From Capsicum annuum (Eukaryota; Streptophyta; Magnoliopsida; Solanales; Solanaceae): a stretch of DNA of 64,000 bases. Below the pieces are notes generated by a model, which was not told the DNA's origin, searched no databases, and worked only from the letters and a program-made list of their open reading frames with translations. The position numbers were made by a program, and so were the translations under genes. Location of the stretch: the NCBI RefSeq assembly GCF_002878395.1, contig NW_025842280.1, positions 6,928 through 70,927 of the forward strand, written 5' to 3'. How positions within the stretch are numbered: position 1 is the first letter of the stretch; every line of letters begins with the position of its first letter. This document shows, in pieces, positions 11,282 to 20,930 of this stretch.

Positions 11282-11302
11282 AGTGAACCTACTCTGATAC
11301 CA
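11282..11302 (-). promoter_or_regulatory. Primer-binding site of the SIRE-like element
   Basis: On the minus strand TGGTATCAGAGTAGGTTCAC follows the 5' LTR after two bases. It is nearly complementary to the 3' end of initiator tRNA-Met, the usual primer for copia elements, and fixes the element's direction. Confidence 0.85.
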
Positions 11303-11304
11303 AT

Positions 11305-12041
11305 TATAAAAACCCTAAGGGTTGCACCACTCAGTGAGGGAATAGGTCCCTGAAATTCAAACATAGGAAAAACACACAGTAAAGCAACAAGGAATAAAAA
11401 AAAGTGCAGGAAGAGTAATAACATGATTTAACATGGAAACCCTCTTGGTCAAGGAAGGAAAAACCATGGTTTGCTCTCACAAGCACCTAAGAAATCCACT
11501 ATAATCAACTCTCAATTACAAACTCAATTTCAACCTAACTCTAGGAACCTCTAGCTTGTAGTAACTATACTACAACCTTAACTTGGCAACTCTACCAAGA
11601 TACCTTCAACACTAGTTAACTCTAACCAGTTTTTGACTTAGGAAACTCTACCTAAGTACTTTAAAATAAGAAGAAAAGGTAACTACTCTTATAAACTGAA
11701 TAATTTATTTACAAATCAGAACTCACACAAGACACTCTCTAATTTAGCACATAAAAATAAGGACTTGAGCTAAAATTGGGTTTTGCCTTTTTTCTCTCTT
11801 CACTCTTTGAATTTGGAAAAAACCATTTGATGAAGAAGCATCTTTTTATTTTTATAGATGAGTGATGATTAGGGCTAAATTTCATTGGACTAGGTGTCCT
11901 AATCTGTACTAGTAACACCTACTAGTTTATTACACAAGAGGACCAAACTGTACAGTAATGCATGCCAGCTATACTATAGTCATGGACATTACGGATCTGG
12001 TCCCTTGTAGTCTTCTTCTCATCATCAAAACTAATATATTA
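11305..12041 (-). repeat. SIRE-like element 5' LTR
   Basis: 737 bp, collinear with 5724-6465. It ends at the target copy GGGTC (12042-12046), after which the E1 LTR sequence resumes without loss. Confidence 0.88.
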
Positions 12042-12046
12042 GGGTC

Positions 12047-14064
12047 TGTCAACTACTACTGACAACAACTATGGCATTGACCCATTATCAGTCATAATGA
12101 GTCGTTGTTTGGAGTCTTTTCCACAATAGTGAATGATCCTACATTTTAGCCTAGCAGTGACGTATCCAGCATATGAATTGTTACCAGTCCTAATGAGTTG
12201 TTAGATGGACCCATCATCATAGTAGAAAGAAATCCAAAAATTAGGTCTTTGACTACAAATTCTCTTTACAATCCATGATTAGACCTAACGAGTTATTAGG
12301 AAAGGAGTCATTGTTATAACCTAAAGGATTTAGAACTTAGGGCCTCAAGTCATGATTCAGACTATGACTTATGACCAGTTGTAATGATTTTTGACGATTG
12401 CATCCCAGAATTCCCTGAACATTTTAAAAAGGGCTATTTAGTCTTATCTCATTCTAGTAACTCCCAATCCACGTCGTTTAGGATTTCCCCAAGAGTGGTA
12501 TATAAGCCTAAACTTCCCAAAATTTAATTTTTAATCATTAAATCAATCCACAATGGGAAGAAAATTATCTCATCTACAAAAGAAATCTAGGGTTTATCCA
12601 TCTTAAGTTCAATTCCAAGGATTTTCTCCAAGGTTACCGCTTCAGGTATATGGGGTTTCATCAATGGGTCTCTTCCACCTATTAAGTCCCAAAAAGCTTC
12701 TAAATCCTTAAGTTTACTTTTCCCTCAAGTTATATGACATTTTCTTTGATGTACTCAATTTATTTTGTAATTATACCATGAATACATGTGTTCCCAAAGG
12801 AGTGATATCTTCTATGTTCAAAAATCATAAATTTCCCTATTAATGATAAATTATTGATTTTGGAAAATGTTTGTAAAGTTCTCCTCTAGATCAGCTTTAA
12901 GTTATCATTACGTTCAGTTGCATTAGACAAAGCTGGTGGCTTATGATCACCTAATACCTAGGAATTCATTCATGAACTAGTTGACATATTTTGATCACTT
13001 TATATTAGACATATGTTGCTATTTTCTAGACTTTACTATATTGAGAATACGCGCACACACACACACACACACATATATATATTAGTTTTTAATGTCGTTT
13101 AGTTTGGAGTGGTACTTAGCACTGGGTGAATGCAGGGATGAAGGCTCACCCGCCAGTTTAGGACTGAGACCTTTATTAGAGGTTTCGAAGTTCCAAAACT
13201 ATGATTCCACCATAGGTTATAAGGGATCATCCACTAGTTAGTACTAATACCCTAGTCCATTGGGACATCAGTTTAGTGGATCCATGTTATCTAGTGTTGG
13301 TACCTTTTGCAATGTACTAATACTCTTCTAACTAGGATTATAGATTGGACCCTGGTTTTGCTCAGATTGGGGTATATGGGTTATTGTTAGCTCCCACAGT
13401 CCTCAGTACATTTTAAGTTTATGTTCAGTTCAGGTTTACTTGACCAAGTATTCAAATACTCAGTTATTCAAAATTCAGTTTTTATCCAGCATAGATTTAT
13501 ACTTTGTTTTGCATTCAGTTTTCATGTCCATGCATTCATGTTTTAGTTTATGTTGGTTGGTTTCCCATCTCACATACTCAGTACATTCAAAGTAATGAAC
13601 GCATATTTTCCTACACTATATTGTCTCATAATCTGGGTTTGGATGCTCAGTACCCGGATCGAACTTGGCATGTTCCTATGCCATATTCAGCAATAAGTTT
13701 TGGTGAGTCCTAATCATTCGAGGAATAGTTATCAATTCTTTATTTTCTTATTAGTATATTTCAGTTTTAGTTAGTTGGAGTTAGTTAAGGCTTGTCCCAA
13801 TAATTTATTATAAGTAGAAGCTTCTAGGCAGATGTTTAGATTTTCAACATGATAGATTGTCAGATAGTTTTGGGTTCTATTTCCAGTTTTATTAGGTATT
13901 AGATTTTGCATTGTTATGGTTTCCTCCAATTATTTTAGTTAGATTTCACCCAGTGTTTTGTTACTTTATTCATTATTCTAACGCATGTCAGGCCATGAGT
14001 TAGCTTGGGGTCACTTATGCCTTAGGCACCGTGTTATTATTAGGGGTAGTCTTGGGTCATAGCA
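12047..14064 (+). repeat. E1 5' LTR, part 2
   Basis: Collinear with about 21060-23148 of the 3' LTR. Shared landmarks include GTATATAA near 12499 and 21510 (probable TATA region), CATTAGACAAAG, AGTGGTACTTAG, GGGACATCAGTTTAGTGGA and TTAGGCACCGTGTTA. A dinucleotide tract at about 13049-13082 sits at the same LTR position as the longer tract in the 3' LTR. The LTR ends CA at 14064, directly before the primer site. Confidence 0.88.
13049..13082. repeat. (CA)n(TA)n microsatellite in the E1 5' LTR
   Basis: Alternating CA followed by TA dinucleotides; its counterpart in the 3' LTR is at 22083-22140, where an additional CG tract has appeared. Confidence 0.9.
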
Positions 14065-14066
14065 AT

Positions 14067-14081
14067 CTTAGTATCAGAGAA
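14067..14081 (+). promoter_or_regulatory. E1 primer-binding site
   Basis: CTTAGTATCAGAGAAG lies two bases after the 5' LTR end. It is a mutated form of the initiator-Met-type site (TTGGTATCAGAGC) typical of chromoviruses. Confidence 0.7.
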
Positions 14082-14468
14082 GTAGGTTTAAAGTATCCTA
14101 GGGTGTTTGAAATCCCTATTAAGTAGAGTCTTATTCATGAGTGTGAAGTGCGCCACACTTATGGGCGAGAGGCTACAAAATATTTTAGGAAAGTCACACT
14201 TTTTTTCATGATTCATGTCATGCGATAGAGTTTGAACTATATTAAATTTCTCTTCTAACTCGTCCTCTATCTATTTATAAATAATTCCTCCAAAGAGAAC
14301 TAACAAAACGAGAAATGGGAACTAGCAAGCAATACTACCAGTTCCCAAAGATCCTTTGAACTCAGGAGGTCTTACACACTGAGTTTAGTACTACTTTTTC
14401 CATACTAGCCCAATCTATGAATGCTCAAAACTACCATCAAGTTATTTCCCCATCCAACCCGGTAGTGA

Positions 14469-15345
14469 ATACAGAGGTAGGTAGAATCCGAGATTTCACT
14501 TAGATGAATCCACCAGTATTTTTTGGGTCCAAGTCAGAGGAGCATCCATAGGAGTTCTTAGACAGTGCTAAAAAAAGATGGACATTATGGGTGTCTCTTT
14601 AAGTAAAAGTGCTGATTGTTTCCTTACCAACTGAAAGAAGTGGCTCATACTGAGTATAAGTAGTGGAAGAAAGATAGAGGTACAAGTGCAGGGTTAGTAC
14701 AGTGGGATGAGTTTGCTGCTATATTTCTAAATAAGTTCTTTCTGCTTGAGTTGAGGAAAGCCAAGATACATGAGTTCATCAACTTGAAGCAACAAAGTAT
14801 GAGTATTAAGGAGTATTCTCTCAATTTTACTAAGTTGGCAAGGTATGCTCCATATATGGTGGATGATTTTAGCGCTCGAATGAGTAAGTTTATGTCTGGT
14901 GTTTCTGAAGATGTTGTTAAAGAATGTAGGATGACCATGTTGGTTAAGGAGATAGATATATCCCGATTAATGGTTCATACCCAACAGATTAAAGAGGAGA
15001 CAACAAAGGTGATAGATTTAATTTCTCTTGGTCGAGGTCAGATAGTGGGAATCATTCTCAGTTCCACCAGAAATCTTTAACCTCAGCCCCATCTTCTACT
15101 AGTTCTTCAGTGCCCAAGTTTAGAATGGATACTCATGATAGGGCACCAGGCTCTAAGTCTTAGGGTAGCGTGAATAGTGATCACACCAACCTAGTTTGAA
15201 AGAGAAGTGGTAGGAACCAAAAGGTGAGTGCATGGTGGGTTGTGATGTTTGTTTTGGATATAGTAAGTCAGGCCATAGGATAAGAGAGTACCCAGTGGTT
15301 GCGTATAAGGGTAAGAATAATCGTCAGTAGGGTCAGAATAACTCC
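14469..15345 (+). pseudogene. E1 gag (capsid and nucleocapsid remnant)
   Basis: The gag of a Ty3/gypsy chromovirus forms the virus-like particle. Here NPPVFFGSKSEEHP (about 14510) matches the start of the retrotransposon gag domain. Positions 14751-15080 form an open stretch of 109 residues containing QSMSIKEYSLNFTKLARYAP and GVSEDVVKECRM, typical of the conserved capsid half. A stop at 15078 precedes the nucleocapsid region, where CFGYSKSGHRIREY (about 15250) is a CCHC knuckle with the second and last Cys replaced by Tyr. Multiple stops occur before 14700. The wording closely resembles the minus-strand gag remnants at 56.5-57.5 and 59.9-60.5 kb, which belong to the same broad lineage. Confidence 0.85.
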
Positions 15346-15479
15346 TTACCAATTCCAGAAAGTCGCTCGACTTAGCAGGGTGCCACTTCTAGTACAACTA
15401 GTGGACAACGTCACAATAGGATTTATGCCCTTTAGACTCGACAAGATCAGAAGGGTTCCCTTAATGTGATTACTGCTAT

Positions 15480-15860
15480 GTTGTAAGTTTTTCACCTTCA
15501 TGTCTATGCATTATTAGATCTCGGAGTCACACTTTTCTTATAACTCCCTTTATAGTAATAGATTTTGGTGTTAGTCCCAAAATTCTTGTAGAACCCTTCT
15601 CAATTTCTACTTCAGTCGGTAGTTCCATCATATCCAGATGAGTATACAAAAATTTTACAATCACAGTATCCCAGAAGATCACTTCATTCGATCTTATAGA
15701 GTTAGACATAACTGATTTAATGTTATTCTTGGCATGGATTGGATCCACTCTTTCTATGACTCAGTTGACTGTAGAAAGAGAGTAGTTCAGTTTCAATTTT
15801 CTAATGAGATAGTCTTAGAATAGGGAGGTTATACCTTAGTGTCTATATGTCAGTTTGTCT
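15480..15860 (+). pseudogene. E1 aspartic protease remnant
   Basis: The reading VYALLDLGVT (about 15500) corresponds to the retroelement protease active-site region (D-S/P-G-A); the Asp is kept but the following residues are altered. Further on, ILGMDW-type wording (15727-15745, VILGMDWIHS) marks the end of the domain. Stops and frameshifts separate the pieces. The domain would cleave the Gag-Pol precursor. Confidence 0.7.
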
Positions 15861-15989
15861 CTCACCTTAAGGTAACCAAAATAATTTCCAAGGGTTGCAT
15901 CTATTATCTTATTTGATTCAAAGATTCAAGTTTCAAAGTTCCAAGTTTAGAGTTAGTTCCAGTAGTAAATAAATTTCCAGAAGTGTTTC

Positions 15990-16305
15990 TTGAAGATTTG
16001 CTTACAGTTCCTCCCGAGAGTGAAATTGACTTTGAAATAGATCTCTTTCCAGATACCCAACCTATCTCAATTCCACCTTAATGAATGGTTCTAACCAAGC
16101 ATAAGAAATTGAAACAATAATTTAAAGATCTCTTAGATAAGGGTTTTATAAAGACGAGTATCTCTCTGCTCTAGTTCTACTAGGGCACAAGAAAGACGAT
16201 TCTCTCAAAATATGCATCGACTACCATCAGTTGAAAAATTCGCAATCGGAATAAGTATCTTATACCTAGGATGGATGACTTGTTCGACCGACTTAAGGGT
16301 GCCAA
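15990..16305 (+). pseudogene. E1 reverse transcriptase, N-terminal part
   Basis: Fragments in several frames match the start of gypsy RT: a DLLDKGFI piece (about 16123), HKKD and CIDYHQLKN (about 16215), then PRMDDLFDRLKGANY up to the insertion point. The reading is cut after ...GANY by the solo LTR and continues at 18222 with FSDIDL, so the two parts join cleanly once the target copy is removed. Confidence 0.8.
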
Positions 16306-16310
16306 CTATT

Positions 16311-18216
16311 TGTCATGACCCAAACTTGGGCCTGGTCGTGATGGGTATCTCAAGCCCACAGTGAGCCGGAGACCACACCCTTACCTTAAAATCTAAAACA
16401 CAATAAAAGAATATCGCGGAATCCAACCAAATAGTAATAAGAAGGATATATAATCAAATCCAAAATCTATGAATCAAAACTAACATGCAACCCACACTTG
16501 TCCACAAAAGCCTCTAAAATAATAATTTAAAACTAAGTCAGGACATGCCCCCGACTATGGAAAAAAAGAAAATCCAAGAAAATACTAAGACATAAAGGAA
16601 ATAGATGAAATAATCAGGTTTTCAAAAGATGGAGGCTAACTACTTCACAACCTCTTAACATATGTACGAAACCACCTAACACTGCACAAGAATAACTGAA
16701 AAGCCCTCAAAACCTACATTATAAAATGATTTAGTGTCCGGGATGGTAAATGGGATAAGCACTGGCATGTAACTTAGGAAATGTTATAAAATAATGCCAA
16801 TGCCAAAGCCAGTCAAAACCATATGCACAAAAATTGTATATACATGTATAGGATTCTGAGATAGGGACTAGGGTCATGAACTTGAGAGTTTAAACCATTA
16901 ACCTAAATTGTGTAGCTCGCTCCATCCTAATGTCACCCACGGGATATATGGGTTCAACTCTCTCTACTGAAAAGGCCCTAGTGCATGTTAGCCACATGAA
17001 CTGAGAATCTAAAGGAAGGGTTAAAGACACCAAGGCCCTATCCATCCCAAAATATAATGTGTAAACCATGCACACAGTCATATAGACCCCACGCCAGCAA
17101 ATATGGTTTACAGTGTTAGTCCCCCCAGGACTACACCTTCACGGTGAGCTACACAATTCACTTTAAGCCCAATTTAAAATATTTTTCACATAAACCTAAC
17201 CATTAACCCAGGAGTCATTTAATTAATACATTTATCACTTCGTACCATCATACCAATTATGCTTGCAAGATCATATAATCATGCCAAACCAATCCATGTA
17301 TTCTTTTGACTCCCAAATTTTATTTTAAAATCCAAACCATGGCCACCAAGGGCCTTTCAAATCCGTTTTAATCAATTATCCAATACTATAGTGCAATGGG
17401 TTCCAAAATAAGTTGAATTAAGCAATTATCCATGTTCAAAAACCAAGTTTACAAAGTGGGTTGGGGTTAATGCCATTACCAAGCTAAAAATTCATCAATT
17501 TAGGGAAACCCATGTTTCCCAATCCAATTCCCCTAACAGTGCACCCATTTAGTTCAAAAATCATAAATTTAAAGAATAAATCATTAATTTAAACCATGAA
17601 AAAAGTAATTCAAGTAATACAAATCAGAACCCTATCTAATTTCAATCCCATTAATTCAAACCACATGGATAATGAGTAAATAAGTGCCACAATGTAAAAA
17701 TAAAGTTAGGAAATGAGATACATGCCTGAAAGACACAAGGAATTGAAAAAAATTCAAAGTTTGGATCCCAAATTATGAATTCACTGTAAAACCCTTGAAT
17801 GTTTTTTGGTTTTGAGTTTGAGAGAGAATGAGAATGATTTGATATTTGAAAACTAAAGTGAATGGGGTTATTTTATGCTTAAAGGTTGTACAAGGGGTAA
17901 AAATACAAAAATTCCCTCACCTTAAGTGAATAAAATAAAAACTGAATTAATTTAACATAGTGGTATGGAAAACCAATATCACAGAGGATAGCCTCCATGA
18001 CACGCCCTTATCATGGAGGTTAACCTCTGTGGCATGCCAATATCACAGACCCTCACTTTCTTAGGGTCCAAAAATGACCCCGAACTCCTTTTAAAAATTC
18101 TAAAACTTTCCTAAAACACCAATTTAACATACCTTATCATAATTAAAGTAAAAAATTAACATTACATATATGAGACGGTCAAAAATAAAATAATGGTAAT
18201 TTTATAGGGTCTTACA
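16311..18216 (-). mobile_element. Solo LTR of another gypsy family inside E1 RT
   Basis: 1906 bp beginning TGTCATGACCC and ending GGGTCTTACA, so it has TG...CA ends, with exact 5-bp flanks CTATT (16306-16310, 18217-18221). Inside there is no primer site, purine tract or protein domain, so it is a single LTR left by recombination between the two LTRs of a full element. By comparison with other LTRs in this window the functional direction is probably minus (TGTAAGACCC... as the start). Confidence 0.88.
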
Positions 18217-18221
18217 CTATT

Positions 18222-18765
18222 TCTCTGATATAGACCTCAATCTGGCTATCATCAGCTCAGAGTTAGAGAATGTTTCATCCTAAAGACAGCCTTCAGGGCT
18301 CGATATCATCACTTTGATTTGTACTTATGTCTTATGAACTAGAGAATACTCTTGTAGCTTTTATGGACTTGATGAACAAGGTGTTCAAGTAGTAATTGGA
18401 CATGTTTGTTATAGTCTTTATAGATGACATTCTCATTTATTCTTAGAGTGAGGGTGAACATGCAGATCACTTAAGGATTGTCTGTCAGACTCTTAAGATC
18501 ACTAGTAATTTTCTAAGTTTAGTAAATGTGAATTTTGGTTGAAATCAGTAACATTTCTCGTTCATATCATTTTGGATAAGGGTATTTAAGTTTATCCTCA
18601 AAAGACAAAAGCAGTAAAGAATTGGTATAGACCAGTATCTCTATTAGATATCATGAGTTTCATAGATTTAGTCAGATACTATAGGTAGTTTGTTAAAGGA
18701 TTTTCCTCTATTGCGTCTCCCAAGTCTAGACTGACTTAAAATAAAGTCAAATTTCAGTGGTTAGT
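18222..18765 (+). pseudogene. E1 reverse transcriptase, C-terminal part
   Basis: The catalytic box is intact as FIDDILIYS (about 18417-18443), followed by EGEHADHLRI (about 18450), both diagnostic of gypsy RT. Frame shifts occur before the box, and the palm segment before it (LMNKVFK) is interrupted by stops. The thumb and connection region with FIDLVRYY-like wording (about 18660) follows. Confidence 0.85.
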
Positions 18766-18769
18766 GTGG

Positions 18770-19200
18770 TGCAAGAAGAGTTTTTAGGAGCTGAAGACTC
18801 AGCTCACATTTGCCTTAGTTTTGACTCTACTAGAGGGTTTAGATAGCTTTGTGGTATATTGTAATGCTTCCAAGGTTGGACTTGGTCATGTATTGATGCA
18901 GCGAGGTATGGTTATAGCATATGCCTCTACATAGCTCAAGCCTCATGAGAAGAATTACTCTACTCATGATCTTGAGTTGGCAGTAGTTGTGTTTGCCTTA
19001 ATGATTTAGAGACATCATCTCTATGGAGTCTAGTTGATGTGTTCACTGTCACAAGAGTCTTTAGTTTTTTTTTTTAGTTAGGAAGATCTAAATCTTTGTT
19101 AGATAAGGTCATTAGAGTTGTTAAAGAATTATGATATGAGTATATTATATCACCTGGGTAAGGCCAATGTCATGGATGATGCCCTTATCAGATTGTATAA
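18770..19200 (+). pseudogene. E1 RNase H remnant
   Basis: VYCNASKVGLGHVLMQRG (about 18855) matches the start of gypsy RNase H, where the usual CDAS has become CNAS: the first catalytic Asp is lost. KPHEKNYSTHDLELAVVVFA (about 18940) retains the catalytic Glu, and RHHLYGV follows. Stops interrupt the frame. The domain would degrade the RNA strand during reverse transcription. Confidence 0.85.
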
Positions 19201-19339
19201 CATTTAGGATGATAAAAAAAAATTAGTTCATAAGGCTCATCAGCTTGCTAGGTTTGTATTTCGGTTGGTTGATTTAGCCAAAGGTAGTGTTTGGGTTCAA
19301 AATGCTTTGGAATCTTCTTTGGTTTATGCGATAAAGGAA

Positions 19340-20440
19340 AAGCAAGATAGAGATCCTATTTTTCTTAAGTTGAAGGAGACAGTTTGAAATTAGAAAGTTG
19401 AGGTTTTATCCGAAGGGAGAAATGGTGTTTTTCATTGTCAGAGAAGGTTATGTGTCTTAAATGTGGATGGTTTAAGGCAGTGTATTTAGTAGATGTTCAT
19501 GGTTCTTGGTATTCTATTAATCCAAGAGTAACTAAGATGTTTCATGAATTATGAGAAGTATATTAATGGAATGACATAAAGAAGGACATTGCAGAATTCA
19601 TGGTATGCTTCAAGAGTTTAATATTCCCACTTGGATATGGGAAGTAGTGAATATGGAATTTATCATAGAATTGCCATGTACTTGTCATTAACATGATTCT
19701 ATTTGGGTTATTGTGGATCGAATGACTAAGCGTGCTTATTTCTTATCAGTTAATACTTCAGATTCAGTCAAAGATTATGATAGACTGTATCTTAGGAAGT
19801 TGGTGAAATTGCATGGGTCCCCTTGGACCATTATTTCAAACAGAGGTACCTAGTTTACCCCTCATTTTTGGAAGGCTTTTCAGAAAGGTCTTGATAGCCA
19901 TGTTTATCTTAGTACAACTTTTCACCTGCAGATAGATGGTTAGGCAGAGAGGACCATTCAAACCTTAGAGGATATGTTGAGAGTCTGTGTAATTGATTTC
20001 AAGGGTGGTTGGGATGATCACTTTCCCTTGATTGAGTGTTCTTAAAATAACAACGATCACTCTAGTATTTAGATGGCCTCGTTTAGGGCTCTGTATGGTA
20101 AGAGGTGTAGGTTTCCTATTGATTGGTTTGAGGTCAGTAGGGCTGCTTTGATAAGGCCAGATTTAGTGGATGAGGCGATGGAGGAAGTTTATCTTATTAG
20201 ACAAAGGCTAAATATTACCCAAAAGTCATAAGAAATCTTATGCAGATGTGATGGGAAGGGATCTTGAGTTTGATGTAGGTGATTCTGTCTATTTGAAGAT
20301 TTCACACATGAACGGAGTGAAGAGGTTTGGTAAAAAGGGGAAGCTCAGGCCTCGTTACGTTGGTTTGAGTCATTATGGTAAGATAGCATATGAGTTGGAT
20401 TTGATTTCAGAGTTAGCATCAGTGTGAACAGTCTTCCACA
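19340..20440 (+). pseudogene. E1 integrase remnant
   Basis: Integrase joins the cDNA to host DNA. Here LCVLNVDGLRQC (about 19450) and MKKDIAEF (about 19575) mark the N-terminal zinc-finger half, whose Cys pair is damaged. The catalytic core reads SIWVIVDRMTK (about 19697, first Asp present), IISNRGT (second Asp changed to Asn), and [12 protein letters not shown] (Glu present). RRCRFPIDWFEV (about 20105) ends the core. Several in-frame stops are present. Confidence 0.85.
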
Positions 20441-20445
20441 TCTCT

Positions 20446-20700
20446 TTGTTGAAGAAATACACTAGTTACCCAGCATCAGTAGTCCCTTTAGGAAGGATTG
20501 GCATGGAAAATAGCCTCTCTTATAAAGAGGTCCCAGTTGAGATCCTTGATCATCAGTTTTGTAGGTTGAGGAATAAAGAGGTCGCCTTGGTAAAGGTTTT
20601 ATGGAGAAATCAATTTGTTGAGGGAGCTACTTGGGAAGCGGAGGCAGAAATGCTAGCCAAGTACCCTGATGTTTTCCCTTTGAACTCAGTCCCTACATGA
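20446..20700 (+). pseudogene. E1 chromodomain at the integrase C-terminus
   Basis: An open stretch of 84 residues contains SYKEVPVEILDHQFCRLRNK, then VKVLWRNQFVEGATWEAEAE and YPDVFP. This is the chromodomain attached to integrase in chromoviruses, thought to direct insertion toward particular heterochromatin marks. It is preceded by a stop at about 20426 and a conserved FHISLLKKY lead-in. It is the longest undamaged piece of E1 and places the element in the chromovirus branch. Confidence 0.85.
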
Positions 20701-20930
20701 GGTAACAATTTTCTTAATTAGTTAATTCTTTCATTTTTGTCTCAGTCATCTAGACATTTTTATATCATAGCATGCATTCATGAGTTTAGTTTAGTTCATG
20801 CATTAGTCACAAACTTTGATATTAGTTTATGATTCAGCTCGTAAGTGTTCAATGCAAAATTTCAACTTTTCCCTAGCCTCTAAGCTTAGTTAGTTTCATT
20901 CAAGGACGAATGGTCCTAAGAGGGAGATAT
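20701..20930 (+). promoter_or_regulatory. E1 3' untranslated region with polypurine tract
   Basis: About 200 noncoding bases end with the purine run AGAGGGAGAT (20919-20928) just before the 3' LTR (20931). The preceding CAAGGACGAATG phrase is typical of this position in solanaceous gypsy elements. Confidence 0.7.

Larger units (their letters stand above)
5724..12041 (-). mobile_element. SIRE-like Ty1/copia element lacking pol, inserted in the E1 5' LTR
   Basis: Two direct repeats of about 740 bp (5724-6465 and 11305-12041) are flanked by an exact 5-bp duplication GGGTC (5719-5723, 12042-12046). The primer-binding site next to the upper repeat reads on the minus strand, so the element runs from high to low coordinates. 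On that strand the order is LTR, PBS, gag remnant with a zinc-knuckle-like motif, a short unassigned stretch, an envelope-like ORF with its own leader, a purine tract and LTR. The LTR start region (GTTTTGATGATGAG) and the gag with an acidic AAWED segment recall the SIRE/Maximus lineage. No RT, RNase H or integrase motif was found in the 4.8 kb interior, so it is a non-autonomous or deleted copy. Confidence 0.85.

Noticed and set aside
11282..11302. tRNA gene fragment
   Set aside because: Only 12-20 bases match the initiator tRNA 3' end, next to an LTR; this is a primer-binding site. The same applies at 14067, 26553, 57561 and 60617.
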